From contig JAPZLL010000039.1 of the NCBI GenBank assembly GCA_036250225.1, positions 124,001 through 188,000 on the forward strand: DNA of 64,000 nt, written 5' to 3'. The notes under the pieces were generated by a model, which was not told the DNA's origin, made no database searches, and saw only the letters and a list, made by a program, of their open reading frames with translations. The stretch's first letter is position 1. The number at the start of each line of letters is the position of its first letter. This document shows, in pieces, positions 33,562 to 44,157 of this stretch. A program made the translations under genes and the position numbers. The stretch comes from Cercophora sp. LCS_1 (lineage: Eukaryota > Ascomycota > Sordariomycetes > Sordariales > Lasiosphaeriaceae).

Positions 33562-34283
33562 GGTCCATGAGATGATGACTGGATGTTGGGTGATCATGTC
33601 TTTTTCCAAGGCGAGTTTGAAGACCCCTGCATAAATGCGTTGTTACCCGAGTAGACAGCAAATGCCTGAGTGCAAACATGAATATGTTGTTGCACGAGGG
33701 ACAGTCAGTTTTGGAGTTGCACGAGGACACTATCAGAAACGTTTGTAAACTGGAAACTATAGGTTGCCACTGCTTACTTATATTCCTTATCATAATTCTG
33801 GCTTGCAGACACCATCGCACGTATGAAATAGGACCAACCATGGGCCGACTCGTGCGTGTCCTGGCAAAGACGGGCCGGCCACAGTGAATGATGCTCCAAT
33901 TATCAACCGTCCAAGTCAATTGCCCCTCCAGTTGCTGCCACAAAGGTTCGCACCAGACTCGGTGCGCCTCGTACGCTGGGTGACACAATGTTGGATGGCG
34001 TCGAAGCCTGGGGGCGGTGGATGCGAGGCGACGGGGAAGACGTAGTGGACAAGCACATGGTCAGCGCTGGGAGACATGCGCTTGAAGGAGGATGGTAGGC
34101 TGGCTCTTTTGCCGAGTTTCTTCGTCATCACGTCGGTTGGAACCTGAAGGAAAGCTCGATGTTCGCCATGCTCGTAGCGTTGCAGACTCAGAAGTGCATT
34201 CCGTCCGTCGGCGGCACATCCAATACATACAAATACATACAAATACAAATGTGGCTTCGCAGGTACCTGCCCCCTCTCCATCC
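33562..34283. other. Region between DUF3435 relic and HNH tail
   Basis: No gene is supported. A short tandem of ATACAAATACATACAA-like sequence lies near 34220-34250. Confidence 0.4.
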
Positions 34284-34745
34284 TCACCCCGTTTCTTCCT
34301 TAGGCATCTCGAACAATGACCCAACTTGGGACCGCTTGAATTTGTCCTTGACCTTACGGATGCTTCCCTTGAAGCTTCCCTTGAGGCTCAGCTTGGAAGC
34401 CTTGTGGGTAAGCGTGGTAGGGTCTTTATCAAATTCGAAGACATCAACCCTCGCCCCCTGCTTTCCCTCCTGCTTTGCCTGGCCATTGTCCTGTTTGACT
34501 GGCTTAATATCTAGACGGTCTTCTTCGAGGCCACCCATCCCGCTGCCCGTCTTGCCAGGTTGGCTGGCCGGAGCCATCTCCTTATCCTCCTTCTTCTCCT
34601 CTCCCTCCTCCTCTTCTTCTGTCGCCATCTTGTCAGGCTTGTGCGAAGGGACCTGCTGCGCGGGAGCTGAGCTATCGGCAACACTCAGCCCCTTCAACCC
34701 TTCCTGCACGAGATTGCCAGAGCCTGAAGCTTCGGGGTGGGAACG
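34284..34745 (-). other. In-frame extension after the HNH stop codon
   Basis: Reading continues in the same frame for about 154 codons beyond the TAG at 34746-34748. It gives a charged tail (EEEEEGEEKKEDKEMAP, later KASKLSLKGSFKGSIRKVKD) with strong coding character. This is probably the former or read-through C-terminus of the HNH protein. The stop lies in GAA-TAG-CGT and would arise from GAA-CAG-CGT by a CpA to TpA change. Confidence 0.55.
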
Positions 34746-36175
34746 CTATTCCCCATCCCCTCCTTCAGCCGCCTCTTCCTGCTCTGTCGCGACGATACAG
34801 GCCCACCTCTCCACAAACTCGGCTCTGGGGCCCGGAAGTCGCCAGTCTTCATCCAGGAACTCGGGGTGGTCAGGGAAGTCCTGAACCGCCTCTGCGCCCC
34901 CCGCCATGGCGAGCATCTTGATCAGGGCCCACTGCATGCGGAAAGCCTCGATCATCTTCTCCATGTGTCGCCTCTGGATGAAAACCTTGAAGACATCGCC
35001 GGTTTCGAGATTGAATCCCGTCTCGGGTCTGGAGACAGCCACGATGGGCTCCCCTCGCCAACTCTCAGGATTGCCGAGATAGGACGCTGTCGCTGATTCC
35101 GAAAAGGCGGCGATGATGCTCTCCTTTGTGCGCCCAAGCGGTGTCGGTTTCTTGCCAGCCTCCCGATGTTTCCACGGCATCCAATGGAACTGGATGCGTA
35201 GCGCTACGATGGCGTCGGGGTCTCGGACATTTGCGTCGTACGTGCCGAGGTACTTGAGGCCGCAATACCCTCTTCCCCACCAGTCGTGAATGGCAGGTGA
35301 GAGCGAGATACAGTTCCAGTGCCTGTCGCTAACGCCCCGTTCAAATGTAAACAGAGAAAGAATACGGTTATGAACGTCGGCATAATTCTCATCGTTCGGT
35401 CTGTCTTGCATGAAGAGGCGCATCGAGGCGGCTAAGACTTTCTTCCATCTGAGCCTTCCATTCTCTGTCGCGTTGGCGGCATATGGGACAATGTGACAGA
35501 CATGCGGATCTCGAGTGCCAGTGATCACGCACCGGTGGCTGTCCAGCTCGTTCCGCTTTTCGAGATAGTACTCATTTCGATACGCTTTGCCAGAGCTGTC
35601 AAACTTGGTGCTTCTTCGCTTCTCCGTCGCTTTTTTCTCTTCCTCGTCATCGCCAGACGCTGATGATACACTGGGTGGTAGGATCTCGATCGTAGGCCGG
35701 TCCTTTTGTTGTGGTGCTGACTCTGCTTTCGACAATGACTTGGTGGCAACTATAGACGTTTGTTAGGGAATTTAAGCAGCTGCGAAAAAGGGTACTTACA
35801 AATTTTGAGCGCAAGCGGAAAGGCCAGAATATTTTCGATAAGTTTGTTCATATCGCCTTGATTCACTGTGTTATCACGTAGATAGCCCGTGTCCATATGA
35901 AGCAGGCCAGAAAGCTCCGCGTCGTTGAAATCCCGGTACTGTTCTTTGGGATTCTGGGACAGATAGTCAAAATTGACACGCCAATACTTCTCAAGCTTGT
36001 TGATGTACTGGAGCCGTTCTTCCATCTCGTCGATTGGTAGGAGTTCAGCAGCGCTCTGCTGCTCGGGCAACTTGTCGAAGTTGTCCAGGACGCGTCGCAG
36101 CTCGCGCTGCGCCCTCTCGTTGCCAGCCGCTTTGGCTTGAAAGTCCTTGTACCGCTCGTCCATGGTTCGCTGCAT
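34746..36175 (-). CDS. Fungal HNH-endonuclease-domain protein
   Basis: 459 residues to the first stop. Exons are 36175-35800 and 35749-34746, joined by a 50-base GTAAGT...TATAG intron. The start ATG has CCACC before it. Residues 1-125 form a helical N-terminal region (QRTMDERYKDFQAKAAG, EERLQYINKLEKYWRV). The HNH region begins with HRCVITGTRDPHVCHIVPYA: two CxxC-like cysteines, D and HI of the HNH core. Later it has WNCISLSPAIHDWWGRGYCG, a conserved block of the fungal HNH family. Function in these fungi is unknown, and nuclease activity is only a family expectation. It lies inside the inverted-repeat element, facing the DUF3435 relic. The reading frame after the stop is still coding-like, so this may be a recently truncated protein. 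Confidence 0.82.
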
Positions 36176-37049
36176 GGTGGCGGTGTTCGACGATGGAATG
36201 CGCAATTGGTGCAAGAAAATTGGAGTGATCGTCAAGTCGAAAGAATCGTCAAGTCGAAAGAGAAGAAAAGTCGATGGTGGAAGGAAGAAAATTGCGAGGA
36301 AGAAAGGAATGGCAAAGGAATTTGTGCGTGGGGTGGCGGCGACCCCGCGGCCCCGCGACCCCACTTGCCGACCGCAATCTGGACCCCACAGTAACAGGTT
36401 CATGACTCGTCCATCATCATTGCCGTCAAGTCAAGTCAAGCGGAATCTTGCGTATAAAAGTAAAGCCGGTTGCAAAGAGGTCCTAGATAAGGCCGCGATT
36501 TATCCTCGGTTTCTATATATTCGTGCCGTGTCCATCCTGGAGGCAGTTGTCGGATTGTGGTGTGTGCTGACCTGAATGCATCGAAGTCGGACCGAACGGC
36601 GACACTTCCCTCGTAGCTGGGCTTGTCATTTACTCCTCCATTCGAGAATGCGGAATGTCTCCCTCGATGTCGTACACCCTTGTCCATGCTTGCTCTCCTC
36701 TTTACAAGAGACAAAAAGAGCACAAACGTTTGGTTCAAGAGGGAGTGTCGGACATCAATTGCACCACTCGACTGCCATCTCGTCAAGTGCGGCATTCTCG
36801 GGCCTGAGGACCGGCAGTTCGAGAACTTTCGTTTCTGGCACGACAGGCTTGTCATGCTAAAGCAGGCGTACAATGAGGCAAGACCCCAGTCAATATCGCA
36901 ATGGCTGGTTCCATGTCCACGGGTCAAGACCGCCCTTCCATCCTGCCCAAGACCAACTGGGTAAATATACCGCGTTATCGCTGGAACCAGGCGGAATTTG
37001 CGGTCGCCTTCGGTGTACTGTTGTACGTGGTTGCTAAAGCAACGAGATA

Positions 37050-38085
37050 TCAAAGAAAGGTTCTGGCAAGCCACAAATGAAACCCCCCCTTAAAGGTACC
37101 AGATAGGACGGTGGTAATTTCGGCGATGGCGAATAGGGCATCCTGAGGGTAGGTTAATTCCCTCTGGTTAAATTGAGAAACCAGGTCGCCGTATGCCGAA
37201 AGATCTGGAATCAGAGTTGGCATAGAGCCCTGCCATCTAGGGCGGGTTACAATGCCTCTGACTTCTTGGCATTCAACGTCTTCGAACCATGTGCTGCCGG
37301 GGCATTCCCACCGAACACTGTTCTTGTCGAAGATGATGAGTCTTTTCGAAAAAAAGAAGCTCTTGGAATGTCCATGCCCTGTTGTACTAGGGTGCTTGCT
37401 GGTTATTGTCTTGTTCCAGACTGAATATTCGTTCCATGACTGGTTCATCCTCTCTGATATTGAAAAATTGCTGAACAAGCTTTCCGGACCACGTGTTATC
37501 AGGAAGTCTTCGTAGACCATGGTCTGCATCTTGTCCCTGAGCTGCGACAATGGTAACACAAGCACCGGCATAGATTGCCCACATCTGCTTGATCTGGGCG
37601 CTTTTCGTTGCTTCTTCATCTTGGACAATGCAAAGTGAGTCCACCCACAAATATCTTTCGCTTAATAGCCTCGTCGCTCGCATTGCATCAATAATTGTGT
37701 TGAGCGCATGAGCGTGGCGGGGCATCTCCCTTTGACACTTTGTGCCATGAAGACTGTAGCACCGGTCACTCCAAGACTTGAATAGCTGAGGGTCGATCAT
37801 ATTCGGATCCAGGATTCGGCCTTGTCCTGGATGACCCGGCACATCGGGATCTTTTACGAGTTCGATGTGCGGATATATTGAATCCTCGACGAGAGCTTCG
37901 AGCCCTGAATGTCGATATTTTCTTAGGATGGTGACAATGCGACAGTCATCTACTCCGTTATGCCAATCGAGGCCGACAAGTCGCAAGATGAACAAATGGT
38001 GAGCGTAGCAACTTAAGGACATAATATTGGTGACTGTTCCCAGTTGCATGGGCATGAGTTCGTCGCTGGAAGGCGCATAGAGCAT
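37050..38085 (-). pseudogene. HET-domain gene relic
   Basis: HET motifs two and three are clear: ERYLWVDSLCIVQDEE and WAIYAGACVTIVAAQGQDAD. The first motif (ALSYVWG-type) is missing: the reading jumps from CYSLHGTKCQREMPRHAH to LNTIIDAMRATRLLSERYLW, implying an internal deletion. After DHGLRRLPD the frame changes, and the typical downstream part (RLIIFDKNSVRWECPGSTWF, SAYGDLVSQFNQRELTYPQD) continues in the other frame to 37050. Traces may continue to 36436 and upstream to about 38600. HET proteins trigger incompatibility cell death; this copy should be inactive. Confidence 0.72.
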
Positions 38086-38603
38086 TCCGAGGAGACGTAG
38101 GCAGGTGTGACAGCTATCATGATATTGATCCCAGACCGACGAAACCCCTTTCTTCGCATCAAAGTTAGCTCAATTTCTTTAGCGTGGCTAAGACCATGCC
38201 TTACTACTAGCTCCTTTGGGATATCTTGCTCTGGTTACGCGGCAATAGCTGCCAACGAGACGCTGCTCTCGATCTCTAATCTCGTTGGCGGCCAAGGAGG
38301 GCTATTCATGCCGCTATTTGTCGGCGTAGTGGGCATCCTGATGGGTATACGGCGAACCGTCGGGACACTGTGAGTCCACGTTTGGCAGGGTTTGTGTAGG
38401 GCAGGCTTGGAATCAATTAGAAGGGGCCAGGTCTCGTTAGAATAATTGAGTGTGATCGAGGGGTCTTTGTTGTAGAGGCGAAGTGACAAGGACTGTAATA
38501 CAGGGCTTGGGACATTGCAAATTGTTGGATTCAGATCATGTAATAATTGACTATGGTCTGAGGGTCTTGTTAGAGAAGAGAAAAGAACATGAGGGAATTT
38601 CAA

Positions 38604-39571
38604 TCTGAGGTCCTCCTCTGACGCCCGAAGTCACGGGACTTAGCCAATCAGGGGACACGAGCCCACTCGGGCTTGACGCCAATCACAAAAAAACCCAAGG
38701 GGTGGGGGCTCGGGTCCCAGGGAAGCTTCACATTCAATTCTACATAGAGGGAAGCCAACGCCACAGTGAGGAACAGTTCTTTGTTCCTCACGCAAGAAAT
38801 ACAATCCATTGTCCACAATCTTCAATTGCACCCTCTGCACAATTCTATGTGGATCATCCCGTTGTGACAGTGTACTGCCCTCCCGTCTGGCCTTGCGGCA
38901 ACCTTGTTCACTATTGTCAACACCTCAGGCGTCTCGCCTTACTGTCTGACCCTCCTCGGGTGCGGGTTGTAACATTTACTCTAAACTGGTATATCATGTA
39001 CCAGTATACCCTAGGCTTGTACAGCCTGTGCTATGCCATATAAATATCCTAGTATGGTAAATGCTTTCCCAGTTTTGGTGCCAGGATACTACGTACTACG
39101 TACTGTCCTAGGGATTAGACTAGGATGTTATGTACCATCCCATAACATGTACCAGTATATGTTAGGCCCAAAACATGGACACCATAGAACGTCGTTGTGA
39201 TGGTAATACTGCACACTAGCAATACTTGTTGGGCAATCCTGACTCTTCGTCTCCTCACTTTAAAGATGGCGCGTTTAGTTGCTACTATTCCCAATCCACT
39301 GTTTTGGTTGTTTCCAGGGCCTTTGTTTTCAACACTTAACCTTGAAGATGTTTTGGCTAGGGGCCAGAACCCTTTGTACCACATTTTGACCATTCTCGTA
39401 TATGGGACCAATTCTCGGCCCACTCGGCTAAATTTGAAACAATTCAGCATGCTGTGGCGCAGCCCGCCAAAAATGGGATTAGGGTGAGCAAAGGTGAGCC
39501 GGCCTGAGCAAATCCTGAGCAGGGACTGAGCCGAGCCTGAGCCGGGGTGAGCAACTTCACGTGCTCAAGAT
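38604..39571. other. TA-rich right part of the element
   Basis: No gene. Repeated short sequences (GTACCAGTATA near 38999 and 39150; ACTACGT twice near 39089) and a palindrome ATGTTATG/CATAACAT near 39124-39146. The TpA-rich composition suggests mutated repeat DNA. Confidence 0.4.
39484..39552 (+). repeat. Right TGAGC array
   Basis: Seven TGAGC motifs within about 70 bases, immediately inside the right inverted repeat and on the same strand as the left-end array. Confidence 0.55.
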
Positions 39572-39605
39572 ACGAAAAAGGAAATTTCGTGTGCCCAGAT
39601 TCGTC
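39572..39605 (-). repeat. Right terminal inverted repeat
   Basis: Reverse complement of the left 34-base repeat, with one mismatch. Its outer end is at 39605. Confidence 0.8.
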
Positions 39606-39819
39606 GCACATTACAGGGAAAACAAGAAGCAGAGACACGCAACGCAGCAAATTCTCCTCGACCTGTTATTGTATGACAGCATGCATGATTAGGTAGGTAG
39701 CTATCCAAACCACGCCACCCACGCATACCCCATGTCGAGCCCCGCCTTCAAGAGCCGAGGACACGCCCAAGCTCATCCCACTACATCCGCCTCCGCCTCG
39801 AGCGACAAGTCCCACAACA

Positions 39820-40404
39820 TCAACTACCTTGAACTCTTGAACTCACAACCTTGATCAAAATTCCCTCGGGCGTAAACCCAGCCGGATACCCCGCTCCCTT
39901 ATACGCCGGATTATTCGCATCAAACTGCACACCAAACGAACCGCCACTTGCTCCACAGCCAACCAACGCAGCAGCCTTTTGATCGTCCGTAGCACCAACA
40001 CCACCGTCAATAGTATTCGCAATATCGGTGAACAAGACGCTCGAGTTGACGGTAGCACCGCCGATATGCTTTGCCGTGACGAGTGCAGAGCCAAAGAGGT
40101 AGAGAGACCACTCTGCGCAGTTGGGCGCGTCGACGGCGGCCATGCTGAAGAGCTGACCGGCTTTGGTCTGCTGTCCGTAGGAGCGGAGCGCTAACGCAAT
40201 AAGAGTTACGTCGCCGGGGCTGATGCCCTGCGGTGTGCTGTTGGGTGGGTCATAGCAGACGCGTTGGCTGGTTTCGCTGGCGTAGCAGGTTTGGGTTGTG
40301 CGGATGTTGATGCTAGGCGACGTGGCCTCTTCCTGGATTGGAGCTGCGAGGGCTCTCACCAGGGAGGTGAGGGAGAGCAGGGCAAGTAGAGCGCGACGTA
40401 ACAT
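39820..40404 (-). CDS. Small secreted protein of unknown function
   Basis: 194 residues, single exon. The start at MLRRALLALLSLTSLVRALA gives a clear signal peptide, with probable cleavage after ALAAP near residue 22. An in-frame ATG six codons upstream is possible. The mature part has five cysteines (CYAS, VCYDP, NCAEW, GCGAS region) and no recognised domain. It includes a stretch resembling small secreted fungal proteins (DVTLIALALRSYGQQTKAGQ). It lies 215 bases outside the right end of the inverted-repeat element. Effector or cell-wall roles are possible but unsupported. Confidence 0.72.
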   Translation of the reverse strand: MLRRALLALLSLTSLVRALAAPIQEEATSPSINIRTTQTCYASETSQRVCYDPPNSTPQGISPGDVTLIALALRSYGQQTKAGQLFSMAAVDAPNCAEWSLYLFGSALVTAKHIGGATVNSSVLFTDIANTIDGGVGATDDQKAAALVGCGASGGSFGVQFDANNPAYKGAGYPAGFTPEGILIKVVSSRVQGS

Positions 40405-41602
40405 TGTGACTGTAGGTAGCAATGATGGAAATCGGTTAGGAAGCGTTGCTGCAAAACGCCAGTTTGAAGCGGCAGTGTGAGGCTGGAAAGTGTTTTATAT
40501 TCTTGCCAGCTGGTCTTCCATGGGCACCGGACTTTCCACCAGCTGTTAGTTTCTCTTGCCGTTGTGGATGAACTCGGGTACCCTGCAGCAACGTGATGCA
40601 GCATCCAGGCCCGTGGCAAACTGGCGTTCTAATCCTCTTTCACCGAAGTTGCCGCGTCGACTGTGAACTTGGTGAACCTTGCACCATGTTTGCGCTGCCG
40701 GGTGTTTGCATGTCAACAAACCAACTCTGCCATTCGAATGCCGGTGTGACACGCTCGGTTCTACAGAGCTGTGGTTTTTTGTGCTCAAAGCGGTGTTAGG
40801 TTTCTTCCACTGCACGTAACGTGAGTTGCGGCCGGTACCTTGTTCGCTCAGTCACACCCAGGAATGGGGCGCGGGGAAGGAAAGCCGGAGCTCTCGAGTC
40901 GAGTTTGCAAGGGCAAGTCTGTTCATCGAGCTCACTTGGAACCGCATCAGATGTGTTGAATTGGCGCATCCCCATTTCACAGGCGAGGATGTGATACTGG
41001 AAACGTCTGAATCATGACTCCGTGCCATTGAAGCTTGAATTCACTTCCGCTATCCACTTTCTCGCCGTCTTCGCCGTGACTACCATTGACGATTTGTTCG
41101 CAATACAGGGTGGTTTCAGATTTTGCGGCTGTGATACGCGCAGGGCTGCCCCGAATACCTTTTACCAGGAGAGTGTTGACAGTCTGGCCACCGCCATTAG
41201 GGCGGCCAAGGATTGCGAGCCCTGGTGCAGCCAAACGCCGGTGAGCAGCCGGAAACCGCAGTCATTAGTAGCGTCGTTCTCTGTCCATCCAGCTTCGACA
41301 AGGGAAAGCAACCGGATACGTATGTCCAAGGGGCAGAGGTAATCAGGGCCGGGGTATCGCTCGACAAAGTTCTGCCCAGGAGCTCAACCTTGCTCCGCGA
41401 GCTGTTCCATCTCGTGTATTTGGCGTGGATGACACCGGCGAGGGTGGTATGCTTGAGGGCAAGCAAGAGATCTGTAAGTACATTGACCCTTTCTTCGCCA
41501 CCGAAATTGGCGTCACGAGAACAGGGGCTGACGTCTTTCCCAAATATAGACGGGCTTGCTCAACGTATCAAGGCCGGCCGCGCGAGTGGACAAGCAAGAA
41601 AA
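40405..41602. other. Intergenic region without recognised gene
   Basis: 1.2 kb with only short overlapping frames; a longer plus-strand frame over 41213-41971 is mostly antisense to the secreted-protein gene. No gene is supported. Confidence 0.4.
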
Positions 41603-42139
41603 TTAACGGCAAACGACCTGGAAACTCTTGATCGATCCCCCACCCCGATTGGCACAGACGTACACGCCCCCGACCGCGTCCGGGCTGCCGCTGCATCCGG
41701 CATTAGCGTGTCCCTGGACGCTGCAAAGCCCCCAGTCCCCAGTGAGATAGAGCGAATAGACGTCGCGGCGTTGGCCGCCCTCCCAGAACTCGTAGCAGTT
41801 CTGGCCAAGTGTGAACGGCCCGTTCCAGGAAACGGGGTACCACGTGTAATCCGGCGCGCCGCCGCAGTTGCTCACCCACCGCCAGGCCTGCAGCGTGCCG
41901 GCGTAGTTGGGGTTTCCGCTTTGGCGGCGGTCGAGGCTGGGTCGCGTCCTTTGTTAGCACGGACAATCTAGGAGGCGGGGAGGAAGCAAAACGTACGCAG
42001 GCGGAGAAACGGGTCCTGAGGAAATGAGCTCCGTCGCGTTGAGTCGGATCACGTTGAATTCGCCATCGCCAGGCGTAGGGGCAGCGAGGCCGGTGGTGGC
42101 GAGGGAGGAGAGGAGAGAGAGGGCAAAGGCGGGCTTCAT
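41603..42139 (-). CDS. Small cysteine-rich secreted protein
   Basis: 158 residues in two exons, 42139-41997 and 41936-41603. The intron has donor GTACGT, a GTGCTAACA-like branch point and acceptor ACCCAG. The signal peptide is MKPAFALSLLSSLATTGLA, with a likely cut before APTPGDGEF. The mature part has cysteines in SNCGGAPDY, QNCYEFW, WGLCSVQGHANAGCSGS, YVCANRG and VVCR, six in all, so three disulfides are possible. No family was recognised. The same general plan (signal peptide, one early intron, Asn/Cys-rich body) is seen in the gene at 53235-53652. Confidence 0.78.
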
Positions 42140-44157
42140 GATGGCGGGCTCGCTAGTCTTGATTCGCGCGTCCTGCCCTGTTTGGCGAAGGCAATGATGA
42201 TTATGATGATGGCTTCTGTGACTGCCGTCGAGGAGATGGGATATACTGGGTTTTATACTCGTCAGCCTCGACCATCAGTCTCTCTAACCCCGGGCCACAT
42301 TCCCACTTCTCTGGTTGTCCAGCCTGCAAGATGCTGAGTGATGCTCGCCTCCCCTTCCAGCCAGTGACGCCTAGAGTTTACGAAAATAAAACAACCCCCC
42401 ATGAGGCCACGGCCAGGGCCCACGATCCGACCGCCGGGTGTGTTTTCCTCTGTGAGGTCTTTTTCCACCCCTGCAAGTACCCTGGCGCAACGCAACGCTG
42501 GGGGCGATTCACTGAGCTACTATCATACGACGGCAGCGCAGGCAGCAGCGGGCATGGCTTGGTATTGGCTTGGCGCGCGTGGAACCATACTCTCTCCTTT
42601 TCTCGCACTCTTTCAAACACTAGTGGGTGGATTGGGCAGGGTGGTAGGATGTCAGCCAGCGCGTTAACCAGGGCTTTTCAGGTCAGGGCCTGAGCAAGGG
42701 CTGGAATAGTGGGTTGAGACAGTGGCACTCGAGATTGAGGTTCGACGCAAAAGCCCTGGACTCGGATCCAAACACTGTAGGAAACTGAGACCCTACTATA
42801 CTATTTACTTAGCCTGGTGCGTTGGGATGGTGGGAGAGGAGTATACCATCACAGCCCAGCATTTGGCACACGGGGGACGGCCGCCTGTGCATCCGGAGAG
42901 GGGCTGGGCTGCAGCACCAAGGTACATATCCGCTCGCCACTTGAACGCTCCAGGCGCAACAGGCCCCTGCGTCTTCCATCTCGCCCCCCGTTCGTGCGCT
43001 CAAAGCTCTTTGGGGGCCCACGGGACCCGGCAAATAGGTATTGTGCGGACCGTCTATTGGAAGGTGTCTTGTCTCACCGCCTCTAGCCAAGTACATGCTG
43101 GCCCCCGAAAAATCTTATGACGGGTGGAGTGAGTCAGCAACTGTGATTGCTAAGTCTTTTTCTGCTTGATCAAGGTTTGTTGTTGTGCGCTTGTCCCGTT
43201 ATGGTCGTTGACTGCAGGATGCCATAATTACCCTGGGGGCTTCACTGCCCCTTCTGTCTCTGAACTTCTGGATTATCTCTCTAGATCCAGATATCCTGGA
43301 AAGATTGCCCTGGCCGGCGTCGGTGTGTCAAAGGGGTACAAGAAACAATGAAGCCCTGAGCAAACGCGGGTTCGTCCCCAAACGTGTTCGCCTCGGATGA
43401 CCTCGGATGACCTCGGATGACCTCGGATGATCTGGTCAAGCTCGGCTGGACAGCTATGTAGCGTACCGTACCGGCACCAGTTTGATTGTAGTGTTTATTT
43501 TCGGTTGGGTAAATGTATTAATTATATACTCCGTAACCTTAATATAGCTTTATAGTTTAAGCAGAAGTGATTCACTAATAGCTGATAGCTAGTTGTGTGC
43601 AATAATAATCGTTGAGGTAATTTTTAAAAATGTTTTTAGATAACAGAGATTTAGTTTAGATAGTGTAGGCTTTAAGCCCAGTTTGTAGCATTACCACGCC
43701 GGAGGTTTAGCCTCACTTCCGCGGATGGGTTTACTGGTTGGGGTTTGCAGCGCAACGCGGAAACGACTGTTTGCGGAGCTTGAAGCTTTGTAACAACAAC
43801 CTAGAAAAGCTCCTCGAAATCAGCGACGGCCCCCCAGTTTCTCAGACCCGAGGGGGATCCCTGTCAAAGGCTGCCAAGTCATCGTTGTCGGCGCTGACGG
43901 ACTTCTGGAACCATGTCAGCCAACTGTATCAAGTCACCTCCTAGTCTTGGAACTGCGTTTGTCGCAAGAGCCACTCTGCGCGCCTGCTCTCCCGCCACAG
44001 GATAACCGCCGAAACCGAGTTCAACCTCGTTCTCTCCTACGAGCGTCGACCCACTCCGAGCCAGCAGTGTGAGGCAGCTCAATGGGGACGGTGTTGTCTG
44101 AGGATAGTTGGGACGCCGGTTGTTGAAGAGGCTTTTCGTACTGCAGATATCGGCACA
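42140..44157. other. 2 kb gene-poor stretch
   Basis: No complete gene. It contains a 4-copy tandem repeat (43391-43430), then an AT-rich, TpA-rich block at about 43480-43700 that looks like mutated repeat DNA. A short plus-strand frame at 43738-43944 (LRSLKLCNNNLEKLLEISDG) could be a gene fragment but is too small to identify. Confidence 0.4.
43391..43430 (+). repeat. Tandem repeat, 4 x CCTCGGATGA
   Basis: Four perfect head-to-tail copies of a 10-base unit, directly before an AT-rich block. Confidence 0.9.

Larger units (their letters stand above)
30825..39605. mobile_element. Inverted-repeat-bounded element with DUF3435, HNH and HET genes
   Basis: An 8781-base segment bounded by 34-base inverted repeats that differ at one position. 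Just inside each end are short TGAGC arrays. Contents from left: a decayed DUF3435 gene reading inward from the left end, an HNH gene (-) and a decayed HET gene (-). DUF3435 proteins are the tyrosine recombinases (captains) that mobilise Starship elements, where they sit first in the element and read inward. HET genes are common Starship cargo. Size is far below typical Starships, and long terminal inverted repeats are not a fixed feature of them, so the class is uncertain. No clear target-site duplication is seen: the flanks are GTTATCTGA on the left and GCACATTAC on the right. It may be a shrunken remnant or a non-autonomous derivative. Confidence 0.55.

Noticed and set aside
30825..39605. 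Classic hAT or Tc1/mariner transposon
   Set aside because: No DDE or hAT transposase signature is visible inside and no matching target duplication at the ends; the only recombinase-like relic is DUF3435.
41213..41971. 252-codon plus-strand open frame
   Set aside because: Its right half is antisense to the cysteine-rich secreted protein, which has a signal peptide, clean intron and sensible cysteines; the left half has no features.
43391..43430. Possible CRISPR-like array
   Set aside because: A simple direct tandem repeat with no spacers in a eukaryotic genome.
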